Source: Telluria mixta (GTDB lineage Bacteria; Pseudomonadota; Gammaproteobacteria; Burkholderiales; Burkholderiaceae_D). Taken from it: a stretch of DNA of 64,000 nucleotides. This document shows positions 37,602 to 45,674 of this stretch, piece after piece. The position numbers and the translations under genes were made by a program. The stretch covers positions 4,278,001 to 4,342,000 of the forward strand of contig NZ_CP119520.1 in assembly GCF_029223865.1 (NCBI RefSeq). The letters run 5' to 3'. The notes beneath the pieces are model-generated. The model was not told the origin of the DNA. It searched no databases and was given only the letters and a program-made list of their open reading frames with translations. Positions within the stretch are counted from its first letter, which is position 1. Each line of letters starts with the position of its first letter.

Positions 37602-38444
37602 TCAGTGTGCAAGCAGCAGCGGCACCGGCGAGCGCGCCAGCACTTCGCGCGTCACCCCGCCCAGGACCCATTCGCGGTAGCGGCTGTGGCCGTAGGCGCC
37701 CACCGCCAGCAATCCGGCGCCGCAGGTGCGCGCCATGGCCATCAGGGCGTCGCCCGTGGTGGATCGGGTGCGCTCGACGATGACGTCGACCTGCACGCCC
37801 TGGCGCGCCAGGTACAGCGCCATGTCCGCCCCGGGCTCTTCGCCATGCAGCTCGGACAGTTCGTCGGGGTTGATCAGGGCCAGCTTGACGCTTTCGGCGC
37901 GCTGCAGCAGCGGCAGCGCGCCTTCGATGGCGCGAATGGCCTGCATGCTGCCGTCCCAGCCGACCACGGCCGTGCTGGCGATGGGTTCGCCGTGGTAGGT
38001 GCCCGGGACGACCAGCACCGGACGCGCGCCGCGCAGTGCGACGTGCTCGGGCAAGCCGCGCACGCGCACGGGCAGGTCGGGATCGGGTTCGTCATCCTGG
38101 CTCAGCACCGTCAGGTCGGCGTAGCGCGACTGCATCAGCAGGGCATAGCGGGGGTCGTCTTCCACGAGGCGCGACTCGAGCGACGCGATGCCGAGGCGAC
38201 GGGCATCTTCCACGAACTTCTCGAGCCGGACGCTGACCGCATCGCGCATGCCCTGGAAATCGGTGCCGGGCATGACCGGCGCCCCCATCGATCCGGTCAA
38301 CAGCGCGAAGTCGACCCAGGACATGCCCGTCATGCCGGCGCCGACGAGGTGGGCGTCGTGGTCCGCGGCCAGACGCGCGGCCGCGCGCAACCTGCTGTCC
38401 TGCTGGCGGCTGCCGTCGATGTGAACTACGATGGTCTTGTACAT
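37602..38444 (-). CDS. Universal stress protein, tandem UspA domains
   Basis: The 280-residue tandem Usp begins YKTIVVHIDGSRQQDSRL, and its second domain ends GAYGHSRYREWVLGGVT. ATG 38444 has a purine-rich GGAAAGGAA site upstream; a longer frame to 38510 is not family-like. A perfect FNR box lies at 38534-38547, about 90 bp upstream. The diguanylate cyclase gene follows directly. Confidence 0.91.
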   Translation of the reverse strand: MYKTIVVHIDGSRQQDSRLRAAARLAADHDAHLVGAGMTGMSWVDFALLTGSMGAPVMPGTDFQGMRDAVSVRLEKFVEDARRLGIASLESRLVEDDPRYALLMQSRYADLTVLSQDDEPDPDLPVRVRGLPEHVALRGARPVLVVPGTYHGEPIASTAVVGWDGSMQAIRAIEGALPLLQRAESVKLALINPDELSELHGEEPGADMALYLARQGVQVDVIVERTRSTTGDALMAMARTCGAGLLAVGAYGHSRYREWVLGGVTREVLARSPVPLLLAH

Positions 38445-38533
38445 GGCGTGTTCCTTTCCGGGACATGGGCAATGGCGGGTGAAGACACCCGCATTCACTG
38501 TATCGCCCACCGATGTCGCTGTCAGGTACGCAC

Positions 38534-38547
38534 TTGATGGAGATCAA
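38534..38547. promoter_or_regulatory. Perfect FNR box between usp and the PAS kinase gene
   Basis: TTGAT-GGAG-ATCAA matches every base of the FNR consensus TTGAT-N4-ATCAA. It lies between divergent genes, 90 bp before usp and 103 bp before the kinase. No ideally spaced -10 is visible on either side, so the regulated promoter is undecided. Confidence 0.78.
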
Positions 38548-38649
38548 AAAGTAGAGAATTTTTCTGCGAAGCACCTGAACAATCCGCAATGCTTTGATAG
38601 CTGCAAAAAAACGCCTTATCATGGTCGAGCTCTGTATTGACGGTAAACC

Positions 38650-40134
38650 ATGAATCCGGAATGCATCCATACCCGCCTGGACTGGCTGTTGTCCGCTGCC
38701 CGCGACCCGATGCTGGTATGCGATCGCGCCGGCATCATTGTCCGGGCCAACCGGCCGCTGGCCGCGCTGTTCGGCTGGGCGCTCGAGGACCTGATCGGGG
38801 AACCGGTCGAGATCCTGGTGCCGCCGGAAGCGCGCGGCCGGCACGCGGTGCTGCGCCGCCATGGCGACAGTGCACGCGCCATGGGCAGCGGGCGCTTCAT
38901 GGCGGTCGATTGCGCCGGCAGGACGTTTCCCGTGGAGGTAAGCCTGGCGCCGCTCGATGCGGACGGTACGGTGCTGACGCTGGCCACCGTCCACGACGTG
39001 CGCGCCCGGGCCGATGCGGAACAGGCGTTGCGCGACAGCGAGGCACGCATGCGCGCGGTGTTCGAGACCGCGGCGGACGGTATCATCACGATCGACGAGC
39101 GGGGCCTGATCGAGCGCGTCAATCCGGCGGCCGAACGCATGTTCGGCTATGCGGAAGCGGAACTGGCCGGGCGCAACGTGTCCGTCCTGATGCCGTCGCC
39201 GGACCGCGACCGCCACGACGGCTACCTGCGCCACTATCTTCGTACCGGCGAACGGCGGATCATCGGCAGCGGCCGCGAGGTGCATGGCTTGCGCAAAGAC
39301 GGCACGGTGTTCGCGATGGAACTGGCGGTGACGGAAATGCGGATCGGCGACGCGCGCATGTTCACCGGGCTGGTGCGCGACATCACGGCGCGCAAGGAAA
39401 GCGAGCGGCAAGCCGCCGTCCTGTTGCAGGGCCTGCGCGCCGCGAACGAGGAATTGAGCAATTTCGCCTATGTGGTGTCGCACGACCTGAAGGCGCCACT
39501 GCGCGCGATCGGCGCCCTGGCGGACTGGATCGCGACCGACCATGGCGACCGCCTCGACGACGAAGGCCGCGAGCACATGCGCCTCCTGATCAGCCGCGTG
39601 CACCGGATGGGGAACCTGATCGACGGCATCCTCCAGTATTCCCGGCTGGGGCGTGGGGGTGGCACGCTGTGCATGGTCGACCTGAACGCCGCGGTGGCGG
39701 AGGTCGTCGACCTGCTTGTGCCGCCCCCGTCGATCGTGGTGACGGTCGCGCCCGGTTTGCCAGTGCTCTGGACCGAGCCGACCCGGATCCGGCAGGTCTT
39801 CCACAATCTCATCTCGAACGCGATCAAGTACATGGACAAGCCCGCCGGACGGATCGACGTGAGCTGCGCCGACGAGGGCGAGCGCTGGTGCTTCGCCGTG
39901 GCCGACAACGGCCCCGGCATCGAACGGCGCCACTACGAGCGTATCTTCCAGCTGTTCCAGACACTGGCGCCGCGCGACCGCGTCGAAAGCACCGGTGTCG
40001 GGCTGGCCCTGGTGCGCAAGATCATCGATCTGCTGGGCGGGCAGGTATGGCTCGACTCGGTGCCTGGCGAAGGCAGCACCTTTTACTTCAGTATCCCGAA
40101 GGCGTACCGGGATGCCCGCCAGGATAGCCCGTGA
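38650..40134 (+). CDS. FixL-like PAS-PAS sensor histidine kinase
   Basis: The 494-residue soluble kinase has PAS domains at about residues 10-115 and 130-250, HisKA with H278 in VVSHDLKAPLR, and a HATPase domain (NLISNAIKY, ADNGPGIE, GVGLALVRKII). The second PAS is FixL-like: in PDRDRHDGYL, H189 aligns with the haem ligand His200 of Bradyrhizobium FixL. R209 in IIGSGR aligns with its Arg220. It therefore probably senses oxygen with haem. The receiver gene overlaps its end by 4 bp. Confidence 0.9.
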   Translation: MNPECIHTRLDWLLSAARDPMLVCDRAGIIVRANRPLAALFGWALEDLIGEPVEILVPPEARGRHAVLRRHGDSARAMGSGRFMAVDCAGRTFPVEVSLAPLDADGTVLTLATVHDVRARADAEQALRDSEARMRAVFETAADGIITIDERGLIERVNPAAERMFGYAEAELAGRNVSVLMPSPDRDRHDGYLRHYLRTGERRIIGSGREVHGLRKDGTVFAMELAVTEMRIGDARMFTGLVRDITARKESERQAAVLLQGLRAANEELSNFAYVVSHDLKAPLRAIGALADWIATDHGDRLDDEGREHMRLLISRVHRMGNLIDGILQYSRLGRGGGTLCMVDLNAAVAEVVDLLVPPPSIVVTVAPGLPVLWTEPTRIRQVFHNLISNAIKYMDKPAGRIDVSCADEGERWCFAVADNGPGIERRHYERIFQLFQTLAPRDRVESTGVGLALVRKIIDLLGGQVWLDSVPGEGSTFYFSIPKAYRDARQDSP

Positions 40135-40541
40135 AAACGCCCGCGCAACCGATCCTGCTGCTCGAGGACGACCATGTCGACGTTCTGACCACCCGGCGCG
40201 CCCTGAAGGAGATCCATGTCGACAATCCACTCGTCGTGTGCGAGAACGGCGAGCAGGGACTGGCCTGGCTGCGCGATGCTGCCGATCCGCCGTGCCTCGT
40301 GTTGCTGGACCTGAACATGCCGGTCATGAACGGCATCGAATTCCTGGAGCAGGTCAAACGCGACGAGCAACTGCGCCGGATCCCGATGGTGGTGCTGACC
40401 ACGTCGGAGGAAATGGAAGACAAGGTAAGGAGCTTCGACCTCGGCATTGCCGGGTACATGGCCAAGTCGCTGGATTACCGGCGCTTCGTCGAGGCCATGC
40501 GTTCCATCGACGCGTACTGGACCACCAGCGAGCAGCCCTGA
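40131..40541 (+). CDS. Stand-alone receiver-domain response regulator
   Basis: The 136-residue protein is a single receiver domain with no output domain. Acidic residues are in LLEDDHVD, D60 in LLDLNMP is the phosphoacceptor, TTS carries the switch threonine and the usual lysine is in YMAKS. It resembles the Rcp1-type receivers paired with PAS or phytochrome kinases. Start GTG overlaps the kinase stop (GTGA). It probably relays phosphate from the FixL-like kinase, perhaps to the next kinase gene. Confidence 0.9.
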   Translation: MKTPAQPILLLEDDHVDVLTTRRALKEIHVDNPLVVCENGEQGLAWLRDAADPPCLVLLDLNMPVMNGIEFLEQVKRDEQLRRIPMVVLTTSEEMEDKVRSFDLGIAGYMAKSLDYRRFVEAMRSIDAYWTTSEQP

Positions 40542-40542
40542 C

Positions 40543-42027
40543 ATGAACACCATCCTTGTTCTGATCGTCGAGGACGATGTCGTCGACCGCATGGCCTGCC
40601 GCCGGCGGCTGGACGACGCCTCTGCCGGCCGGTTCCGGCTCATCGAGGCGGACGAGGCCGAGCGCGGATTGATACTCGCGCGCGAGTGCCGCCCGGACTG
40701 CATCCTGCTCGACTACCGGCTGCCGGACCTGACCGGGCTCGACTTCCTCGCGCGCCTCGGCGCCGATCCGGACGCCGCGGTGCGGGCGATCCCGGTCCTG
40801 ATGCTGACCGGCGCCGACAGCGCGGCCGTCGCCATGGAAGCGATGCGTCGCGGCGCCCGCGACTTCCTCGTCAAGGATGCCGAGGGGCGCTACCTCGAGC
40901 TGGTGCCGGCGGCGATCGAACGCCTGCAGCGCGAGCAGCGCTTGCTGAAAGAGAAACGCCAGGCCGAAGCGAGGTTCCGTACCCTCGTCGAGCAGATCCA
41001 GGCGATCACCTACGTCGTGGCCCCTGGACGGGCCGACCAGCTGCACTACGTCAGTCCGCAGATCGGCGTCCTCGGGTACACGCCGGAAGAATGGCTGGGC
41101 GATCCCGGCCTGTATGCCGACCGGATGCTGCCGGACGAGAAGGACAAGGTGTTCGCCGACGTGCTGCGCTGCCGGGAGGGCGGACTGCCGCTGCGCCTCG
41201 AATACCGGCTGCGCGCACGCACGGGCGAAGTACTGTGGTTCCGCGACCAGGCCGACGTCGTGCACGACGAGTCGGGCCGGCCGTTGTTCATGCAGGGGAC
41301 GCTGATCGACATCACGGCGAGCAAGGCCGCCGAACTGAAGCTGACGCAGGCCCGCGACGAGCTGCGCCACCTCGCCGCCTACCAGGAAAAGATCAGGGAG
41401 GACGAGCGCCGCCGGATCGCCCGCGAAGTGCACGACGAGCTGGGCGGGCTGCTAACCGGGATCATGGCGTACGTCTCGGTGATAGGAGAACGTGCGGCGC
41501 TGGCGGGGCACGCCCCGGATCCGTTGCTGGAGGAAACGGCCGGTCTGGCGCAGGACGCGATCGATACGGTGCGACGGGTGATTGCCGACCTGCGACCGAG
41601 CGTGCTGGACCAGCTCGGCATCTGGACCGCGCTCGAATGGTACGCGGCGCAGGTGGCCAGGCGCTCCAGCCTTGCCTGCTGTTGCGACATCGATCCCGGC
41701 GCCGCGGCCCTGGACATCGATCCGGACCGCGGCATCATGCTGTTCCGGATCGTGCAGGAGGCCATGACGAACATCCAGCGGCACGCCCAGGCCCGTGAAG
41801 CCTGGCTGCGCGTGCGTTTGGCCGACGGGCAGCTCGAGGTCGCGATCGAGGACGACGGCTGCGGCATGCCGGGGCCGGCCGGGCCGGAGCCGGACGATCA
41901 CTGGGGCATCCTGGGCATGCGGGAGCGCGCGCGCAGCCTGGGCGGCGAGCTGACGGTCGCGCGGCGCGCCGGCGGCGGCACCGTCGTCGCACTCCAGGTG
42001 CCGGTCGAGGCGCGCCATGCGGCCTGA
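40543..42027 (+). CDS. REC-PAS-HisKA_3 hybrid sensor kinase (NarX-type core)
   Basis: The 494-residue protein has an N-terminal receiver (EDD, D57 in LLDYRLPDL), a PAS domain at about residues 145-265, a HisKA_3 dimerisation domain with H297 in REVHDELGG, and HATPase_c. No membrane helices are seen. A receiver in front of a kinase suggests that it takes phosphate from another kinase, likely the one encoded upstream. Its end overlaps the LuxR-type regulator gene by 11 bp, so that is the probable partner. ATG 40543 is chosen; an in-frame extension to 40447 lies inside the preceding gene. Confidence 0.9.
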   Translation: MNTILVLIVEDDVVDRMACRRRLDDASAGRFRLIEADEAERGLILARECRPDCILLDYRLPDLTGLDFLARLGADPDAAVRAIPVLMLTGADSAAVAMEAMRRGARDFLVKDAEGRYLELVPAAIERLQREQRLLKEKRQAEARFRTLVEQIQAITYVVAPGRADQLHYVSPQIGVLGYTPEEWLGDPGLYADRMLPDEKDKVFADVLRCREGGLPLRLEYRLRARTGEVLWFRDQADVVHDESGRPLFMQGTLIDITASKAAELKLTQARDELRHLAAYQEKIREDERRRIAREVHDELGGLLTGIMAYVSVIGERAALAGHAPDPLLEETAGLAQDAIDTVRRVIADLRPSVLDQLGIWTALEWYAAQVARRSSLACCCDIDPGAAALDIDPDRGIMLFRIVQEAMTNIQRHAQAREAWLRVRLADGQLEVAIEDDGCGMPGPAGPEPDDHWGILGMRERARSLGGELTVARRAGGGTVVALQVPVEARHAA

Positions 42028-42658
42028 ACCCGTCCGCGTCCTCCTCGTCGACGATCATGCCATCGCCCGCAACGGCGTACGCCTGATGCTCGGCACGGCG
42101 GGGGACATCGAGGTGGCGGGCGAAGCCGCCGATGCGCAGCAGGCGCTCGACCTTGTCCGTGACGCCGCATTCGACGTGGCGCTGCTCGATATCGCCATGC
42201 CGGGCACGAGCGGTCTCGACCTGCTGCGCCAGCTGCGCGGCCTGCGTCCGGACATGGCGGTGCTGATCCTGAGCACGTACGCGGAAGAGATCTATGCCGT
42301 GCGCGCGCTGAAGCAGGGTGCGGCGGGTTATCTGACCAAGGACGTGCCGACGCCGGTGCTCGTCGATGCCGTCCGGCGTGCAGCCGCGGGCCGCAAGTAC
42401 GTCAGCCCCGCCCTGGTCGAGAAACTGGCCGCGCTCGTCAGCGGCGACGATACCTGCGCGGGGCACGACGCTCTGTCAAACCGGGAACTGGAAGTGTTCA
42501 AGCTGATCGCGCGTGGCGAACCCCTGGTGCAGATCGGCGAACGCCTGCATCTCAGTCCGAACACGGTTACCACCTATCGGTCCCGCATCCTCGACAAGAT
42601 GGGCATGTCCAGCAACGCCGAGCTGACCCGGTACGCGCTGGAGCATGGCCTGATCTGA
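42017..42658 (+). CDS. LuxR/NarL-type response regulator
   Basis: The 213-residue regulator has a receiver (DDH acidic pocket, D58 in LLDIAMPG, K in LTKDVP) and a C-terminal LuxR helix-turn-helix (LSNRELEVFKLIARGEPLVQ, then HLSPNTVTTYRSRILDKM). It overlaps the hybrid kinase gene, so the two form one two-component system, similar in plan to NarX-NarL or DevS-DevR. It may act on the inverted repeat just downstream, before fnr. Confidence 0.94.
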   Translation: MRPEPVRVLLVDDHAIARNGVRLMLGTAGDIEVAGEAADAQQALDLVRDAAFDVALLDIAMPGTSGLDLLRQLRGLRPDMAVLILSTYAEEIYAVRALKQGAAGYLTKDVPTPVLVDAVRRAAAGRKYVSPALVEKLAALVSGDDTCAGHDALSNRELEVFKLIARGEPLVQIGERLHLSPNTVTTYRSRILDKMGMSSNAELTRYALEHGLI

Positions 42659-42677
42659 CGGGCGCCGCGGTCCGGCA

Positions 42678-42691
42678 TAGGGGAACCCCTA
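42678..42691. promoter_or_regulatory. Inverted repeat before fnr, possible regulator site
   Basis: TAGGGG-AA-CCCCTA is a perfect 6-bp inverted repeat with a 2-bp centre, 20 bp after the LuxR-type gene and 112 bp before fnr. Size and symmetry suit a dimeric LuxR-type regulator, but the owner is unknown. Confidence 0.4.
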
Positions 42692-42803
42692 CATCGCGCG
42701 TCGGGCGTACTTGACCGGAACTTGACGGCATGCGCGCTGCCGGCCGTCGCGGCGCCGTCCGATACTGCTTGCATCGATGGCAACGACAGGCAAGGAGAGG
42801 GCG

Positions 42804-43574
42804 ATGACCACGCAGACCTACGAGATCGTCCCGGCGGGGAGGCAAAGCGCCACTGAAGCGCCAGGCGCCAGGTGCGGACGCTGCGCCTACCGCACATTGT
42901 GCCTGCCCCCGGGACTGGGCGAACGCGACCTGGCCCGGCTGGAAAGCGTGATCGGATGCCGCCGCAGGCTGGCGCGCGGCGATGTCCTGTTCCGTGCCGG
43001 CCAGCCGTTCATCAACTTGTACGCGCTGCGCTTCGGCCACTTCATGACGTGCCGTACCGATCACCGGGGCGAACGCTACATCACCGCATTCCAGATGGCC
43101 GGCGACCTGATGGGCATGGATGCGATCGGCAACGGCGAGCATGCGAGCACCGCCATCGCGCTGGAAGACAGCGAGGTGTGCGAGGTTCCCTATGCGCGCC
43201 TGCAAGCCTTGATGGCCGAGCTCCCGCCGGTGATGGCGCACTTCCATCGCGTGATGAGCCAGGAGATCCTGCGCGACCAGTCCGCGATCCGTTTCCTGGG
43301 CATCCTCCGGGCGGACGAGCGCATGGCCAGCCTGCTGCTGAACCTGTCCGCCCGCTACGCCATGCGCGGCTTTTCGCCGCGCCGTTTTCAACTGCGCATG
43401 TCGCGCGACGACATGGCGCGCTACCTGGGCCTCAAGCTGGAAACCGTCAGCCGCCTCCTGGCCCGCTTTCGCGAACAGGGGCTGATCCGGCTGGAGCGTC
43501 GCGAACTCGAGATTCTCGACATGCGTCGCCTGGAGACCATGGCGGACGGCGCGCGTGAAGGCGCCGAGGTATAG
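42804..43574 (+). CDS. fnr: FNR-type oxygen-responsive transcription regulator
   Basis: FNR binds DNA as a dimer when its 4Fe-4S cluster is intact without oxygen. The 256-residue protein has the cluster cysteines C24, C27 and C33 (C-x2-C-x5-C) and C126 in DSEVCEVP, matching Cys20, 23, 29 and 122 of E. coli FNR. The helix-turn-helix MSRDDMARYLGLKLETVSRL has the E-xx-SR recognition pattern for TTGAT half-sites. ATG 42804 has AAGGAGAGG upstream; an earlier ATG at 42777 is less likely. Several FNR-like boxes lie within 15 kb. Confidence 0.95.
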   Translation: MTTQTYEIVPAGRQSATEAPGARCGRCAYRTLCLPPGLGERDLARLESVIGCRRRLARGDVLFRAGQPFINLYALRFGHFMTCRTDHRGERYITAFQMAGDLMGMDAIGNGEHASTAIALEDSEVCEVPYARLQALMAELPPVMAHFHRVMSQEILRDQSAIRFLGILRADERMASLLLNLSARYAMRGFSPRRFQLRMSRDDMARYLGLKLETVSRLLARFREQGLIRLERRELEILDMRRLETMADGAREGAEV

Positions 43575-43603
43575 CGAACGCTGCATTCAATACAAGGAGA
43601 GTC

Positions 43604-43702
43604 ATGATGTCTTATCATCCGAAACCGTTCGGGCGCGACGTCCGCAGGCCGGCTTTGCCCAAAAAGCCGGATGGCGCCATGCACCGGCCCGCGATCCACT
43701 GA
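43604..43702 (+). CDS. Small hypothetical protein (31-32 residues)
   Basis: A short open frame after fnr starts with two adjacent ATGs (43604, 43607). AAGGAG at 43594-43599 is ideally placed for the second. The product, MSYHPKPFGRDVRRPALPKK and 11 further residues, is basic and proline-rich with no membrane segment. It ends 12 bp before the alcohol dehydrogenase. I know no homologue; it could be a real small protein or a leader peptide coupled to adh translation. Confidence 0.45.
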   Translation: MMSYHPKPFGRDVRRPALPKKPDGAMHRPAIH

Positions 43703-43714
43703 GGACGTGCCATC

Positions 43715-44752
43715 ATGCGAGCCCTCGTCTACAACGGACCCGGCGCGCGGCGGCTGGAAGCGCGCCCGAAACCGTCCATCCTGCAGCCGGACGACGCCAT
43801 CGTGCGCGTGCGCCGGACCACGATCTGCGGCACCGACCTGCATATCCTGAAGGGCGACGTACCGACTTGCCGGCCGGGCACGATCCTCGGCCACGAGGGC
43901 GTCGGTACGATCGCCGAAACCGGCGGGGCCGTGCGCGGCTTCAGCCCGGGCGATCCTGTGCTGATTTCCTGCATTACATCCTGCGGCCGGTGCGATTATT
44001 GCCGCAAGGGGATGTACTCGCACTGCCTCGACGGCGGCTGGATACTCGGGAACCGGATCGACGGCACCCAGGCCGAGTACGTGCGGATCCCGCACGCCGA
44101 TTTCAGCCTGCACCACATACCGGACGGCGCCGACGAGGACGCACTGACCATGCTCAGCGACATCCTGCCGACCGGGTTCGAATGCGGCGTCCTCAATGGC
44201 AAGGTGCAGCCCGGTTGCAGCGTCGCCATTGTCGGGTCCGGGCCGATCGGGCTGGCGGCGCTGCTGACGGCGCAGTTCTTCACGCCCGCGCTCCTGGTCG
44301 TCATCGATCCGGACCGCCATCGCCTCGAGATCGCGCAGTGCTTCGGCGCGACCCATGTGACGACACCGGACGCCGACACGGCCGCCCTCGTGAAGGGGCT
44401 GACGGGCGGACGGGGGGCGGACGTCGTCATCGAGGCGGTCGGGATCCCGGCCAGTTTCGAGCTGTGCGAGGACCTGGTGGCGCCGGGCGGCACGATCGCC
44501 AACATCGGGGTCCATGGCACCAAGGTCGACCTTCACCTGGAGCGGCTCTGGTCGCACAACATCACGATCACCACGCGCCTGGTGGACACCGTGACGACGC
44601 CCCAGCTGCTGCGGGCGGTGATGGCGCGCAAGCTCGAAGCGGCCACGCTCATCACCCACCGTTTCCGCTTCGAGGAGATGGACCAGGCCTACGACACGTT
44701 CGGACGCGCGGCGGATACCCACGCGATGAAAGTCATCATCGAGGTACCGTGA
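43715..44752 (+). CDS. Zinc-dependent alcohol dehydrogenase (MDR family)
   Basis: The 345-residue protein has catalytic-zinc ligands in ICGTDLH and GHEGVG, the structural-zinc cluster CGRCDYCRKGMYSHC, and a Rossmann motif VGSGPIGLAA followed by VVIDPD, which favours NAD. It resembles the class of zinc alcohol dehydrogenases induced with low oxygen in pseudomonads and betaproteobacteria; the substrate is not determined. It lies downstream of fnr and the small ORF on the same strand, and converges with a usp gene. Confidence 0.9.
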   Translation: MRALVYNGPGARRLEARPKPSILQPDDAIVRVRRTTICGTDLHILKGDVPTCRPGTILGHEGVGTIAETGGAVRGFSPGDPVLISCITSCGRCDYCRKGMYSHCLDGGWILGNRIDGTQAEYVRIPHADFSLHHIPDGADEDALTMLSDILPTGFECGVLNGKVQPGCSVAIVGSGPIGLAALLTAQFFTPALLVVIDPDRHRLEIAQCFGATHVTTPDADTAALVKGLTGGRGADVVIEAVGIPASFELCEDLVAPGGTIANIGVHGTKVDLHLERLWSHNITITTRLVDTVTTPQLLRAVMARKLEAATLITHRFRFEEMDQAYDTFGRAADTHAMKVIIEVP

Positions 44753-44754
44753 CG

Positions 44755-45588
44755 TCAGTGCGCCATGAGCACGGGGATCGGGGCGCCGGCCAGTACCGTG
44801 CGGCTCGCGCCGCCCAGGCAACGTTCGCGCAGCCTGCCGTGGCCGTAGGCGCCCATCACGAGCAGGCCCGCGTCCATGTCCGCCGCGGCCGACAACAGCG
44901 TGTCCCCGACGTCGTCCGTCGCCGCGCGGTGGCTGGCGCGCGCGGCGACGCCGTGCCGGCCGAGCCATGCGGCCAGCCGCGCGCACGGGTCGCCGCCGGC
45001 CGTGTCGTCGGCATCGTCGCCGAAGCCGACGACGGTCGTGCCGCGCGCCGCACGCAACAGCGGCAGGGCGGCCGCCACGGCGCGGGTTGCCGGAACGCTG
45101 CCGTCCCACGCAACCAGCGCTTCGCCGTCCGCACGCCATGGGCCAGGGGCATGCGGCACGATCAGGACGGGGCGCCCGCCCGCGAACAGCAGGTAGTCGG
45201 GCAGGTCGGACCGCCCGTCCGGCGCGGGCGCCGCGGGATCGGTCCGGCCCACCAGGACCAGGTCGGCATAGCGGGCCTGCACGGCCAGGCCGCCGTCGAC
45301 GTCGTCGTCGACGACGCGGCTCTCGAACGACGCCGGCCCGTCGGCACGGACCGCGTCTTCGAAACGCCGCACCGCGTCCTCCGCGTCGCGGCGCAGCGCC
45401 GCGCAATGCCCGGCCAGCCGGCTGTCGCCCGCCGCGAGCATGCCGGATGTGACGAAGTGCGACACGCCAGTGACGGCGGCTCCCACCACGTGGGCACCGG
45501 CGGCGCGGGCAAGGCCGAGCGCCAGCCGGATGCGGGCTGGCGCGGCCGGGGTCGTGTCGACGTGTACGAGCAGTGTCTTGTAGTTCAT
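44755..45588 (-). CDS. Universal stress protein, tandem UspA domains
   Basis: The 277-residue tandem Usp starts NYKTLLVHVDTTPAAPARI and has the ATP-binding pattern GAYGHGRLRERCLGGAS near its end. It ends 2 bp from the alcohol dehydrogenase stop (convergent) and is divergent from the acetyltransferase gene, with 86 bp between. No FNR box is seen in that short gap. Confidence 0.92.
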   Translation of the reverse strand: MNYKTLLVHVDTTPAAPARIRLALGLARAAGAHVVGAAVTGVSHFVTSGMLAAGDSRLAGHCAALRRDAEDAVRRFEDAVRADGPASFESRVVDDDVDGGLAVQARYADLVLVGRTDPAAPAPDGRSDLPDYLLFAGGRPVLIVPHAPGPWRADGEALVAWDGSVPATRAVAAALPLLRAARGTTVVGFGDDADDTAGGDPCARLAAWLGRHGVAARASHRAATDDVGDTLLSAAADMDAGLLVMGAYGHGRLRERCLGGASRTVLAGAPIPVLMAH

Positions 45589-45674
45589 GATGTCCTCGCT
45601 GTCGCGGTGAATGTTGTCCGGGCGATGGGTTGGTCGGCTTTGCGCCAGTCTACGCCGTGGCGCGGGAGAGGCAT

